DNA of 64,000 nt. Source: a bacterium HR15. GTDB lineage: Bacteria > Armatimonadota > Fimbriimonadia > Fimbriimonadales > GBS-DC. Each line of letters begins with the position of its first letter. Position 1 is the stretch's first letter. Shown here one piece after another: positions 17,306 to 26,076 of this stretch. Under the pieces are notes generated by a model, which was not told where the DNA came from, made no database searches, and saw nothing but the letters and a program-made list of their open reading frames with translations. The stretch lies in assembly GCA_002898555.1 (NCBI GenBank), contig BEHR01000015.1, positions 1 through 64,000 of the forward strand, read 5' to 3'. The position numbers were made by a program, and so were the translations under genes.

Positions 17306-19234
17306 ATGAGCGCAGCTGATTTCCTGCGCCAGATCGAAGAACAGCGACGGCTGGAAAAACAGATTACCTGGGAAGGCACTTTTCGGGACTATCTGGAGAT
17401 TGTCCAGAGGAACCCGAAGGTGGCAAATCTCGCGCATGCGCGCATCTATGACATGATTATGAGCGCAGGCGTCGAGGACCGGGGCGAAGGACAGCCGAAA
17501 GAGTACAAATTCTTCACCTCCGAACTGTTCGGGCTGGACCGCACCTTGCAGCAGCTGGTGGAGGAGTATTTCGCGCCCGCCGCGCGCCGCCTCGATGTGC
17601 GTAAGCGCATCCTGTTGCTGGTCGGTCCGGTTGGCGGCGGTAAATCGACCCTGGTGACCATGCTCAAGCGCGGGTTGGAACGCTACTCGCGTACCGACGA
17701 AGGCGCCGTCTATGCCATCAAAGACTGCCCCATGCACGAGGAGCCACTCCATCTGGTGCCCGAAGAGCTGCGGGCAGACTTCAAGCGTCAGTTCGGCGTG
17801 CATATCGAGGGCGACCTCTGCCCCGTGTGCCAGTGGAAGCTGAAGCATGAATGGGGCGAAAACATCCAAGATGTGCCCGTCGTGCGCATCCGCTTCTCGG
17901 AGCGCGAACGCATCGGAATCGGCACCTTCAAGCCCTCCGACCCCAAGTCGCAGGATGTCTCGGAACTGACCGGCAGCGTGAACCTCAGCCTGCTCACCCA
18001 GATCGGCGTCGAATCGGACCCGCGCGTCTATAACTTCGATGGCGAGCTGAACAAGGCGAACCGCGGCATTATGGAGTTCATCGAAATGCTCAAGGCGGAC
18101 AAGCGGTTCCTCTATGAACTCAACACGGTCGCCGGCGAGCAGATGATTAAAATTGGACGGTTCGCCCTCATCTATACCGATGTGGTGGTCGTCGCCCACA
18201 CGAATGAGTACGAGTACAACGCCTACTTCTCCAACAAAGAGAACGAGGCGATGATCGATCGCATGTTCGTGGTCAAAGTGCCCTATAACCTGCAGGTGTC
18301 GCAGGAAGTGCGTATCTACGAGAAGCTCATCCAGCAGTCGCAGTTCAGCGACGAGACCCAAGATCTGTCGAAGGTCCACATCGCACCCCACGCGCTGCGC
18401 GTTGCTGCCATGTTCGCGATTCTCAGCCGGCTGAAACCCCCTAAGAAGAGCGGGCTGTCGCTCATGACGAAGATGAAACTCTACGACGGCGAGCGACAAG
18501 TAGGCGACTGGGACCAGCGCCATGTCAAAGAGCTGCGTGAAGAGTACCCCGATGAGGGCATGAGCGGCGTCTCGCCCCGATTCATCATTAATCGCCTCTC
18601 CGCCGCAATGGTCAAGGGCAGGCAGTGCATCACGCCCATCGATATCCTGCGCTCCATCCGCGACGGACTAACCGAATACACCAGCAACGAGGAAGAACGC
18701 AAAAAGCTGCTCACCTTCCTCGACGATGTGCGCAAAGAGTACGATGAGCAGATCAAGAAGGAGGTGCAGCGCTTCTTCGTCTACAGTTACGAGGAGGCGG
18801 CACACACCCTGTTGGAGAACTATCTGGATAATGTGGACGCCTACTGCAACAAGACCAAAGTGCGCGACCCGATCACCGGCGAGGAGATGGACCCCGACGA
18901 GAAGCTGATGCGCAGCATCGAGGAGCAGATTGGCGTCTCGGAAAACGCCAAGCGCGAGTTCCGCGAGGGGATTATGCGTTCGGTCGCCTCACTGGCGCGG
19001 CGCGGCATGCGCTTCGAAATCGGCAGCGATGAACGCCTGCGCGAAGCCATCGAGCGCAAACTGTTCGCGGATCTCAAAGATGTGGTCAAAATCACCACTT
19101 CCGCTCGCACACCCGACCCAGAACAGCTGCGCAAAATCAACGAGGTGGTGGAGCGCATGGTGTCTCAGGGCGGCTACTGCCCCATCTGCGCGAATGAAGC
19201 CCTGCGCTATGTCGGCACCCTGCTGAACCGATAA
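17306..19234 (+). CDS. prkA: PrkA-family AAA+ serine protein kinase
   Basis: The 642-residue protein has an N-terminal AAA+ domain with P-loop 'GPVGGGKST' near residue 112 and a C-terminal PrkA kinase-like domain of about 250 residues. 'CPMHEEPLHLVPEE' and the zinc-like 'CPVCQWKLK' and 'YCPICANEALRYVG' blocks are typical. PrkA acts in stress and starvation signalling in Enterobacteria and in sporulation in Bacillus; ATP-dependent protease activity has also been proposed. The usual partners yeaH (DUF444) and spoVR are absent nearby. The long structured leader suggests post-transcriptional control. Confidence 0.93.
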   Translation: MSAADFLRQIEEQRRLEKQITWEGTFRDYLEIVQRNPKVANLAHARIYDMIMSAGVEDRGEGQPKEYKFFTSELFGLDRTLQQLVEEYFAPAARRLDVRKRILLLVGPVGGGKSTLVTMLKRGLERYSRTDEGAVYAIKDCPMHEEPLHLVPEELRADFKRQFGVHIEGDLCPVCQWKLKHEWGENIQDVPVVRIRFSERERIGIGTFKPSDPKSQDVSELTGSVNLSLLTQIGVESDPRVYNFDGELNKANRGIMEFIEMLKADKRFLYELNTVAGEQMIKIGRFALIYTDVVVVAHTNEYEYNAYFSNKENEAMIDRMFVVKVPYNLQVSQEVRIYEKLIQQSQFSDETQDLSKVHIAPHALRVAAMFAILSRLKPPKKSGLSLMTKMKLYDGERQVGDWDQRHVKELREEYPDEGMSGVSPRFIINRLSAAMVKGRQCITPIDILRSIRDGLTEYTSNEEERKKLLTFLDDVRKEYDEQIKKEVQRFFVYSYEEAAHTLLENYLDNVDAYCNKTKVRDPITGEEMDPDEKLMRSIEEQIGVSENAKREFREGIMRSVASLARRGMRFEIGSDERLREAIERKLFADLKDVVKITTSARTPDPEQLRKINEVVERMVSQGGYCPICANEALRYVGTLLNR

Positions 19235-19291
19235 ACAGAGTCGGACACCCCATAAAGGGCAAGTGCCCACCGAGCCGAATGCCCTTACCCC

Positions 19292-19322
19292 AACCCCTCT
19301 CCTGTGCAGTGGGAGAGGGGTT
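19292..19322. terminator. Strong hairpin after prkA
   Basis: AACCCCTCTCC (19292-19302) and GGAGAGGGGTT (19312-19322) make an 11-bp GC-rich stem with a 9-nt loop. It derives from the dispersed CCCCTCTCC repeat family also seen at 129-164. Only a weak T-rich tail follows (TTCTGCTTTC), so terminator function is probable but not certain. Confidence 0.55.
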
Positions 19323-19331
19323 CTGCTTTCG

Positions 19332-21101
19332 ATGGTATACTTCCAGCGGAGGGAGAAAACCATCGCGGCGGAAAGTATTGTGCGGGAGATCTTGGTGAAT
19401 GTGACGCCCCGTGAAACGCGCATCGCCTTATTGGAGAACGGACAGCTGATGGAGGTGCGTTTCGAGCGGGAAGAGCGCGTCGTGGGCAACATCTACAAGG
19501 GCATCGTGCAAAATGTGCTGCCCGGGATGGACGCCGCGTTTGTCAATATCGGGCTGGAACGCAACGCTTTCCTGTATGTGGGCGACATCATCCCAGAAGC
19601 GTCCGAAGGGGAAGAGGCGCCTGCCTCGCTCAAACGCGCGGAACTGCGCAAGCGCAACATCGGCGAGCTGCTCAAAATTGGGCAGGAGATCCTGGTGCAA
19701 GTCATCAAAGCACCACGGGGCACCAAAGGGGCGCGCGTCACCACACGCCTGACCTTGCCCGGGCGCTATGTGGTGTTGATGCCCGAAGGCAGCCATTTGG
19801 GCATCTCGCGCAAGATCGAAGACCGCGCCGAGCGCGAGCGTCTGCGCCAAATCGGACAGAAACTGCACCCGCCCGGCTTCGGGCTCATCCTGCGTACCGA
19901 AGCCGAAGGCAAAACCGAAAAGGAGATCAAACAAGACATCGATTACCTCACAGAGCTGTGGGAGACCATCCGCCAGCGCGCGCAGGCGGTGGATGCTCCC
20001 GCGCTGGTCCATCGAGATGCCAGCCTGCTCTATCGCGTGCTGCGCGATATCTTCTCGGCGGAAGTGGCGCGTCTGTGGATCGATGACCCCGAAGAATACG
20101 AGAAGGTGCACGAGGTGCTGCGCCTGATTGCACCCAGCCTGCGCTCGCGCGTGATGCTCTATGATAAACCGACTCCTCTCTTTGAGTATTTCAATGTGGA
20201 AAAGGAGATGGAGCGTCTGATGCGACGCAAGGTGTGGCTCAAGTCGGGCGGCTACATCACCATCGATGAGACCGAAGCCTTCACCGCCATCGATGTGAAC
20301 ACGGGTAAGTTCACAGGCAAGACCTCGCTTGCCGACACGATCCTCAAAACCAACCTGGAAGCGGTGGAGGAAATCGGTCGCCAACTGCGTTTGCGCGATA
20401 TCGGCGGAATTATTGTGATCGATTTTATTGACATGGCGCGTCGCAGCGACCATCGGCAGGTGATGCAGGCGTTGCAGCGCGTGCTGAAGCGCGATCGCGC
20501 TCGCTTCCGTATCGGGCGCATCAGCTCGCTGGGGCTGGTGGAGCTAACGCGCAAGCGCACAGGCGAATCGGTCACGGAGGGGCTATCGCGTCCCTGCCCC
20601 ATCTGCCATGGGCGCGGGCGCATCCCCTCTCCAGAAACGGTGAGCCTCTGGATTGAGCGCGAGCTATCTTCACGCGCCCAAAAGGAGCATGCCGAAGCCT
20701 TCCTCATCGAGGCGCATCCCGATGCGATTGAGCATCTGGTGGGCGAGGATGGCACCAACATCGAAATGTTGGAGCATGCATTGGAGTGCGCCCTGTTTGC
20801 CCGCGCCCGCCCCGAAATGCCCATCGAGGAGTACCGCATCCAGCCCGGCACCCTGGAGGGCTTGAAACGCCAATATCTGCCCTACCGCCCGTTGCAGGTG
20901 GTCGAGTGTCAGCTGAAACGCTCCTCCCTCGATGAGGAGGGGAAAGTCGCCTGGACCGCCGACGGCTACTTGCTGCTGTGGGAGAGTGAAGCCCCCACGC
21001 AGCCGACGAACAAAGTGAAGCTCAGCGAGGTGCGTCGCTCCTTCGCCTTCGCCGAGCCGGTGTTGACCACCACACCCATCACCAAATCGGAGGTTGTCTG
21101 A
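19332..21101 (+). CDS. rng: Ribonuclease G/E family protein
   Basis: RNase G-type endoribonuclease of roughly 575-590 residues. The start of the conserved body is 'ILVNVTPRETRIALLENG'. It continues with an S1 domain ('RVVGNIYKGIVQNVLPGMDAAFVNIGLERNAFLYV'), the catalytic DNase I-like block ('AFTAIDVNTGKFTG' and 'GGIIVIDFIDM' carrying the metal aspartates) and the zinc-link 'CPICHGRGRI'. The true start is unclear. ATG 19332 lies upstream of a TATACT box (19336-19341). A GGAGGGAG ribosome site at 19348-19355 points instead to an ATC at 19362 or the GTG at 19380. RNase G matures rRNA 5' ends and turns over mRNA. Confidence 0.88.
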   Translation: MVYFQRREKTIAAESIVREILVNVTPRETRIALLENGQLMEVRFEREERVVGNIYKGIVQNVLPGMDAAFVNIGLERNAFLYVGDIIPEASEGEEAPASLKRAELRKRNIGELLKIGQEILVQVIKAPRGTKGARVTTRLTLPGRYVVLMPEGSHLGISRKIEDRAERERLRQIGQKLHPPGFGLILRTEAEGKTEKEIKQDIDYLTELWETIRQRAQAVDAPALVHRDASLLYRVLRDIFSAEVARLWIDDPEEYEKVHEVLRLIAPSLRSRVMLYDKPTPLFEYFNVEKEMERLMRRKVWLKSGGYITIDETEAFTAIDVNTGKFTGKTSLADTILKTNLEAVEEIGRQLRLRDIGGIIVIDFIDMARRSDHRQVMQALQRVLKRDRARFRIGRISSLGLVELTRKRTGESVTEGLSRPCPICHGRGRIPSPETVSLWIERELSSRAQKEHAEAFLIEAHPDAIEHLVGEDGTNIEMLEHALECALFARARPEMPIEEYRIQPGTLEGLKRQYLPYRPLQVVECQLKRSSLDEEGKVAWTADGYLLLWESEAPTQPTNKVKLSEVRRSFAFAEPVLTTTPITKSEVV

Positions 21102-21730
21102 TGACCCCTATCGAGTTGCGACAAGTCCAGATTACTCTCAATGGACCCATCGGCACGCTGACCGAGGCGCGCCGCCAGCGCATCCTGGAGGAGTTAGAAG
21201 GCGCTTTCACGCCGCAGCCAGTGCCTTTTCAGGGCGCGTTCGCACTGGTGAACCACGCCGCACGCGAGGCGCTCTTCATGACCGATAACCAGCTGCAATA
21301 CACAGCAGAAGGCGAGGTGCGCTTCTCCCCTTCACGAGTGGAAGATGTGCTGGGGCGCGTGCGCGATGTGCTGCTGCTGGATGACCGCTTCCCGTTCATC
21401 ATGCAGGTGATTGGACATAAGGACGCGAACGGCTCCGCGTTTGAACGCACTGTGGACGCCTTCACACCTCTGCCGCCTATCACTATGCGCCAATACTTCC
21501 CCGGTCTGCGCGGGCTGGGGCTGCGTATCACCTTCGAGCAGACACCCTATGTGTGCGACCTGCGCATCGAACCGCTGTTCAGCGACCCCGCCTACTTCTA
21601 TATTCAATTCAACGCAGGTTCGCAACAAACGATGCTCTCCATTGCCCGCATCGTGGAGGATGTGGACGAATGGATCAATCGCCTGCAGGGTGAGATGAAC
21701 AGCGTCATCGAAGAGATGTTGGGTGGATAG
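21101..21730 (+). CDS. Conserved-looking hypothetical protein coupled to RNase G
   Basis: I do not recognise this 209-residue protein. It is soluble, with no signal peptide or membrane segment, and has a mixed alpha/beta pattern. Its start codon overlaps the RNase G stop (ATGA), so the two are translationally coupled. The central block 'ITMRQYFPGLRGLGLRITFEQTPYVCDLRIEPLFSDPAYFYIQFNA' suggests a compact beta-rich domain of the TIGR04255-like kind, but that resemblance is weak. No catalytic motif is evident. Confidence 0.75.
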   Translation: MTPIELRQVQITLNGPIGTLTEARRQRILEELEGAFTPQPVPFQGAFALVNHAAREALFMTDNQLQYTAEGEVRFSPSRVEDVLGRVRDVLLLDDRFPFIMQVIGHKDANGSAFERTVDAFTPLPPITMRQYFPGLRGLGLRITFEQTPYVCDLRIEPLFSDPAYFYIQFNAGSQQTMLSIARIVEDVDEWINRLQGEMNSVIEEMLGG

Positions 21731-21733
21731 CCG

Positions 21734-22684
21734 ATGCGCATCGTATCGCTGCTGCCAAGTGCCACGGAGATTGTGTACGCGCTGGGATTAGGCGACCAGT
21801 TGGTCGCCCGCAGCCACGAATGCGACTATCCGCCCGATGCGCGGAAGAAACCGATCATCACCCGCAGCCTGATCCCGCCGGATTTGCCCAGCCGCGAGAT
21901 CGATCAGCGGGTGTCGGAAACGCTGATGACCCACGCCACCCTTTACACTCTTGATCCAGAGCTGCTGCAATCGCTCAAGCCCGATCTCATTCTCACGCAG
22001 TCGCTCTGCTCGGTGTGCGCGGTGTCACATCGCGCGGTGCTGGAGGCGGTGGAGCGGTTGCGCCCGCGCCCTGTGGTGCTGAATCTGGAGCCGACCACCC
22101 TTCAGGAGGTGCTGGAAACCTTTCAGCAAGTGGCGGAGGCAGCGGGTGTGCCCCGGCGCGGTGAGCGGCTCGTCGCCCGCTGCCGTGAACGGATAGAGCA
22201 GGTGAAGGCGCATGGTGCAACCAGGCCGCCTGTGCGCGTTTCCTTTTTGGAATGGATTGACCCGCTTTTCGCCTGTGGGCACTGGACACCCGAACTCGTC
22301 GCGCTCGCGGGGGGCATCGAGGGGCACGGACAAGCGGGCATGCCTTCGCGTCGCATGGAGTGGCGCGAAGTGCTGGAATGGCAGCCCGAAATGATAGTGA
22401 TCGCTTGCTGTGGCTTTACCGTCGAGCGTACCCTGCGGGATATGCCGCTGCTCGAATCGATGCCCGGCTGGCACGAGTTGCCCGCAGTGCGGCACGGCGC
22501 CGTGTTCGTGTCCGATGGCAATGCCTACTTCAGCCGCCCCAGTCCACGCCTTGTCGATTCGCTGGAATGGCTGGCAGCCACGATCGATCGGTTATGGGAC
22601 CATTTAGGTACACTTGTAGCATGCGAGGGAGCTGGGCACTGCTCGCTACACTGGTATGGGCATGGTGCTACGCCGACCGGGTGA
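21734..22684 (+). CDS. BtuF-like periplasmic-binding-fold protein (cobalamin/iron-chelate type)
   Basis: The 316-residue protein begins 'MRIVSLLPSATEIVYALGLGDQLVARSHECDYP', a signature of a COG0614 subfamily related to the vitamin B12 binding protein BtuF. It has the two-lobe substrate-binding fold with a long connecting helix. There is no signal peptide or lipobox, so it may be cytosolic or act outside classical ABC uptake; no permease or ATPase gene is near. It lies 3 nt after the preceding gene. The last 64 nt overlap the start of the next gene. Confidence 0.85.
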   Translation: MRIVSLLPSATEIVYALGLGDQLVARSHECDYPPDARKKPIITRSLIPPDLPSREIDQRVSETLMTHATLYTLDPELLQSLKPDLILTQSLCSVCAVSHRAVLEAVERLRPRPVVLNLEPTTLQEVLETFQQVAEAAGVPRRGERLVARCRERIEQVKAHGATRPPVRVSFLEWIDPLFACGHWTPELVALAGGIEGHGQAGMPSRRMEWREVLEWQPEMIVIACCGFTVERTLRDMPLLESMPGWHELPAVRHGAVFVSDGNAYFSRPSPRLVDSLEWLAATIDRLWDHLGTLVACEGAGHCSLHWYGHGATPTG

Positions 22685-23229
22685 TAGAGATACCCACGGG
22701 GCGACCGCTGTATCCGCAGTCTCTCAAGGTGGAACTGGGGCTGCTGCGCACCGACCGTTCACGCGAACGCTGGCTGGTTAACTGGCGCGTGGGCGACTAT
22801 GTCGAGCTCTCAGCAGCGCGTTCCGGTTTCACAAATGCCAAAGAACTTGTGGGCGTCCAGATCAACCTCTATCCTGAACTTCCAAACTATGCGCCCGGCA
22901 TCTCGGTGGGCGTCACGGACCTTTTTAACCGTTCCGCACATGGGCGCGGCTACTACTTGGCACTGTCCTACAGTGTGCCGATGCTGGGGGAAACCCCGTT
23001 GGACTATGACCTGCGCTTTCATCTCGGTTTCGGCTTCAAGGAGATGCCTCCCCTTTTTGTCGGCTTCGAAATCCCCCTAACCAATCACCTCTTTGTGCTT
23101 GCCGAGCATACAGGGCGTGACATTAATGCCGCGTTGGTTTGGCAGCCCATCCCATCGCTCCAGGTGCGAGCCAGTATAATTCAGCGCAGAACCAGCTGGA
23201 GCCTACTTATTCAGCTGGGGGAGGAATGA
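22621..23229 (+). CDS. Exported beta-barrel-like protein (YjbH-type)
   Basis: A 202-residue protein with a signal peptide (about 1-18, ending 'WAWCYA'), followed by alternating beta strands ('LRFHLGFGFKEMPPLFVGFEIPLTNHLFVLAEHTGRDINAALVWQP' is typical barrel-type text), suggesting a small outer-membrane barrel. The ATG at 22621 is preceded by TACACT (22609-22614) only 6 nt away and no ribosome site, hence probably leaderless. It overlaps the BtuF-like gene in another frame. The function is unknown; the resemblance to YjbH/exopolysaccharide barrel proteins is by character only. Confidence 0.7.
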   Translation: MRGSWALLATLVWAWCYADRVIEIPTGRPLYPQSLKVELGLLRTDRSRERWLVNWRVGDYVELSAARSGFTNAKELVGVQINLYPELPNYAPGISVGVTDLFNRSAHGRGYYLALSYSVPMLGETPLDYDLRFHLGFGFKEMPPLFVGFEIPLTNHLFVLAEHTGRDINAALVWQPIPSLQVRASIIQRRTSWSLLIQLGEE

Positions 23230-23903
23230 AAATGGCACTGACGATGCAATACCTGATTGTGCGCACAAAGGATCATACCGAAGTCGTGAACTCGTTGGAA
23301 CGGTTCCTTCAACGGTATGAAATCGACATCGAACCAAACGAGGAGACCCTGTATGAATGGGAGCCTGATCCGCAGGACCGCTTCTACCGTTTTGCGTCCT
23401 TGAACGGTTGGCAGCGGTTCATCATTCCCCATGCGCTCGATCTGGAGTCGGAGGAGTTTTTCGAAGCCTTGCGCTACCTATCGCAAGACCTGGAGACGGT
23501 GGTGATGAACTTCTCCCTGCAGGAGAGCGAGCTGTGGAGTTATATGCTGTTTCGGGACGGCGCGTTGCACGATGCCTACATCAACGACCCGGAGGAGGTG
23601 CTGGCGACGATGCCACCCGAGCTGGCGGAGCTGGTGGAGGGGGACATCACCGAATTCTATGGCGAGGTCTATTTGTTGAGCGAGCTGTTCGGTGTGTCCG
23701 CGGAGGTCATCGAGCCTTATCTGGTGCCCTTGACCGACGAGGAGCGCGGAATGGATGTGGAGATTTATGCGCATGAGGATGACGAGCATCCCCTGAACGA
23801 CGCGCATGTGGTGTTCGATTTCACGCGCCGGCTGGGCGTGCCCATTCCGCGCCCGTATGGCGCGGAGCGCGAGCCTGCGCTGGCAGAGTACATTTTCCTG
23901 TAG
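23226..23903 (+). CDS. Acidic hypothetical protein
   Basis: I do not recognise this 225-residue, strongly acidic, soluble protein. The ATG at 23226 overlaps the stop of the preceding barrel gene (ATGA) and has a GGGGGAGG ribosome site, so the longer upstream reading is not the start. No signal peptide, membrane helix or cysteine motif is visible. The operon places it between an exported barrel protein and a DUF2752 membrane protein. Confidence 0.75.
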   Translation: MKMALTMQYLIVRTKDHTEVVNSLERFLQRYEIDIEPNEETLYEWEPDPQDRFYRFASLNGWQRFIIPHALDLESEEFFEALRYLSQDLETVVMNFSLQESELWSYMLFRDGALHDAYINDPEEVLATMPPELAELVEGDITEFYGEVYLLSELFGVSAEVIEPYLVPLTDEERGMDVEIYAHEDDEHPLNDAHVVFDFTRRLGVPIPRPYGAEREPALAEYIFL

Positions 23904-23921
23904 CATGAGGAGCACTTGCCT

Positions 23922-24368
23922 ATGATGAAGGTCAAGGTCATCGAGATGGTGCAGGTGTCGCCTGTGGATCGGACAGCGCGGATCGGGCATGGGCTGATTG
24001 TGCTCGCGGTGGTGCTGCTGATAGGGTTGGGACTGTATTTGAAGCCAGACCCATCGGGGCATGGCACGCACCAGCAACTGCATTTGCCTCCGTGTAGCAT
24101 CTACTTTTTCACGGGGCGTCCTTGCCCCTCCTGCGGGCTGACCACCAGCGTCAGCGCGTGGCTCCATGGCAACTGGCGACTCGGCTGGCAGGCGAACCCA
24201 TTCGGGATTGTGGTGTTGCTGGGCGCAATCGCTCTCGGCATCAACAGCCTGATGGTGCTGCTTACCGGGCGTGGTGTCCGAATCCATCCGCTGCTGCTCA
24301 ACTGGGGGCTAATCCTGCTGATTCTGGCGTGGCTTGTTCACGGGATTTTGCGATTTGCGTTTTGGTAG
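23922..24368 (+). CDS. DUF2752 membrane protein
   Basis: A 148-residue membrane protein with three hydrophobic segments. The DUF2752 signature is clear: 'GRPCPSCGLTTSVSAWLHGNWRLGWQANPFG', i.e. CPxCGxT followed by an HG and an ANPxG motif. The family's function is unknown; it is widespread and often next to membrane or envelope genes. GAGGAG precedes the ATG at 23922. It ends the rightward run that began at prkA or rng. Confidence 0.88.
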   Translation: MMKVKVIEMVQVSPVDRTARIGHGLIVLAVVLLIGLGLYLKPDPSGHGTHQQLHLPPCSIYFFTGRPCPSCGLTTSVSAWLHGNWRLGWQANPFGIVVLLGAIALGINSLMVLLTGRGVRIHPLLLNWGLILLILAWLVHGILRFAFW

Positions 24369-24402
24369 TCACAGGGGAATGCTTGACGAATTCTAAAAGC
24401 GA

Positions 24403-25038
24403 CTAAGCCTCTTCCTGTATCAGCACACGCCGACCTTTCACCTTTAACCGCCCTTCCACAAAGAGTCGGATCGCGCGGATGTAGGTTGCATGCTCCACTG
24501 GCAGCAGTCGTGCCGCGAGCGTTTCGGGTGTGTCCTCATCGCGTACCTCTATAACGCTTTGCAACACAATCGGTCCCGTGTCGTACTGTTCATCCACAAA
24601 ATGCACCGTGCAGCCTGTCACCTTCATGCCGCTTTCGATCACCGCCTCATGCACGCGCAAGCCATACATGCCCTTGCCGCCGAAGAGAGGCAGCAAGGCG
24701 GGGTGAATGTTTAAAATGCGATAGGGATAGGCGCGTACCACATTGGCAGGCAGCAGGCGGATATAGCCTGCCAGGCAAATCAGGTCGGGTTGGACTTCGC
24801 GCAACGCTCGCAACAGTGCCTCGCCATATGCCTCGTCATCCGGGAGCGCCTTCGGGTCAACCACACAGGTCGGTACGCCAAGTTCGCGTGCCCTTTGCAG
24901 CGCGGGCGCGTCCTCACGCGTGCCAATCACCAGCACCACCTCGCTTTCGGGAATATGCCCCCGCCGACAGGCGTCGATAATCGCCGCCATGTTCGTGCCG
25001 CGCGCCTTGCCCGAAACCAGTATAGCGATGCGTTTCAT
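24403..25038 (-). CDS. purN: Phosphoribosylglycinamide formyltransferase PurN
   Basis: The 211-residue enzyme transfers a formyl group from 10-formyl-THF to GAR in de novo purine synthesis. Motifs: 'ILVSGKARGTNMAAI' (phosphate loop), 'NIHPALLPLFGG' with the catalytic Asn and His, and 'VHFVDEQYDTGPIV' with the catalytic Asp. The true start is the ATG at 25038, which overlaps the end of acpS by 4 nt; five more upstream codons are in frame but not needed. Confidence 0.95.
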   Translation of the reverse strand: MKRIAILVSGKARGTNMAAIIDACRRGHIPESEVVLVIGTREDAPALQRARELGVPTCVVDPKALPDDEAYGEALLRALREVQPDLICLAGYIRLLPANVVRAYPYRILNIHPALLPLFGGKGMYGLRVHEAVIESGMKVTGCTVHFVDEQYDTGPIVLQSVIEVRDEDTPETLAARLLPVEHATYIRAIRLFVEGRLKVKGRRVLIQEEA

Positions 25039-25397
25039 GGCTCCACAATCCACAGGGCAAGGGCGAGCGCGTCGGTGCGCGTGTGCGTGATGCTAACCAG
25101 CCAGCGTCCCTCGCCCGCGAGCTGCGCAGAATAGCCATACAGTTGCACGCACGGTGTGCCCCGCTCATCGGGCAGAATCTCCACCTCCTGCCAGCGCAAG
25201 GGTCTGCCCACCGCTTTGGCGATAGCTTCCTTGGCCGCCCAGCGTCCCGCGACGCGCTGAACCATCAATCGGGGGGCACGCAAACAGTAATCGCGCTCCG
25301 CCGGCGTCAGGATGCGCTCGATAAAGCGGGGCTGGCGACGGCATGCCCGCTCAATACGCTGCAACTCTATTGCGTCCAGTCCAACGCCCCGAATCAT
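25035..25397 (-). CDS. acpS: Holo-[acyl-carrier-protein] synthase
   Basis: The 120-residue phosphopantetheinyl transferase loads CoA-derived 4'-phosphopantetheine onto ACP. The AcpS pattern is visible: 'GVGLDAIELQRI' (Mg-binding Asp) and 'RWAAKEAIAKA' (Mg-binding Glu and Lys), then 'VSITHTRTDALALAL'. The ATG at 25397 overlaps the stop of the upstream membrane protein (ATGA), and the 3' end overlaps purN, so the three genes form a tightly coupled operon. Confidence 0.92.
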   Translation of the reverse strand: MIRGVGLDAIELQRIERACRRQPRFIERILTPAERDYCLRAPRLMVQRVAGRWAAKEAIAKAVGRPLRWQEVEILPDERGTPCVQLYGYSAQLAGEGRWLVSITHTRTDALALALWIVEP

Positions 25398-25735
25398 TGG
25401 GATGGCTTCGCCTCCGCGGCTGGCGCCTGCCAGATAGGCATGTCGTTTTTGTCTACAAACATCATACGTGGGTTGCCTTCCCGGTCCAAGGTGAGCCAAG
25501 CACGCGGCTTGCCCGTACGGTCATATAGAAACAGCACGGGGTCCCCGAAGGGAATGCTTAGCTCCGCACGCACATTGCCGTCCCGATCCACAAGCTTGAA
25601 CTCGCGGGCGACGACCGATTCCTGCACGCGAGGTTTGCGTTGCGCCTCACGAGGGGGCTTCATCCACACAACCCCGCTCAAAAAGCCGAACAGCCCAACC
25701 ATTCCGAAAAGCACCCATCGATGGAACCAGCGCAT
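25394..25735 (-). CDS. Membrane-anchored hypothetical protein with DxxG beta repeats
   Basis: A 113-residue protein with one N-terminal membrane helix (about 8-26) and an extracytoplasmic tail made of three short repeats: 'LVDRDGNVRAELSI', 'LYDRTGKPRAWLTL' and 'DREGNPRMMFV'. These D-x-x-G-x-x-R hairpins resemble short beta-strand repeats seen in other membrane-tethered bacterial proteins of unknown role. It is the first gene of the acpS-purN operon. Confidence 0.75.
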   Translation of the reverse strand: MRWFHRWVLFGMVGLFGFLSGVVWMKPPREAQRKPRVQESVVAREFKLVDRDGNVRAELSIPFGDPVLFLYDRTGKPRAWLTLDREGNPRMMFVDKNDMPIWQAPAAEAKPSQ

Positions 25736-25962
25736 CCTCAGTTGCCTCCAATGAGCGGATTAGACGCGAACGCACCGTTTCCTGCCAAATGCCAACGGGA
25801 AGGGTTATTCCAAGGCGAAGGCAGGGAATCCCAAAAAGGTCGCCACTTTGGTTAGAGACGGGGGAGCAAGGGCTGAATGCTCCCCTATCCCTTCGCCCCA
25901 AGGGCTTCTCTTCTGGCGTTCCTCATCCACCGCGTGGAAGCGGGGTGGAAGGAAAGGTATCC
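25736..25962. other. Intergenic region with GC-rich hairpin
   Basis: No gene is seen. GGGGAGCA (25861-25868) and TGCTCCCC (25878-25885) form a GC-rich stem with a 9-nt loop, a possible terminator for the symporter operon arriving from the right, though it lacks a T-run. The rest is low-information spacer. Confidence 0.4.
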
Positions 25963-26076
25963 CTATTCACCCGTGGGACGGGCATCCCCGAACAGGATGC
26001 GATAGAAGCAGTAGACAAATAGTCCGCCGATAAATGCCCATGCCAGCAGCATAAAAATCCAGCCACTTACGCTCAT
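25963..26076 (-). CDS. Tiny single-helix partner of the sodium symporter
   Basis: This gene encodes 37 residues: 'MSVSGWIFMLLAWAFIGG' followed by a short basic tail 'FYRILFGDARPTGE'. The ATG at 26076 overlaps the stop of the 26073-27923 symporter, and GAGGAGG precedes it. Very short one-helix proteins encoded directly after NSS/SSS-type symporters (for example the MetS small subunit beside MetP) are a known arrangement. Assignment as the accessory subunit rests on that context. Confidence 0.7.
   Translation of the reverse strand: MSVSGWIFMLLAWAFIGGLFVYCFYRILFGDARPTGE

Noticed and set aside
17297-18523. 408-codon minus-strand ORF opposite prkA
   Set aside because: It is a shadow of the PrkA frame with no independent start signals or family pattern.
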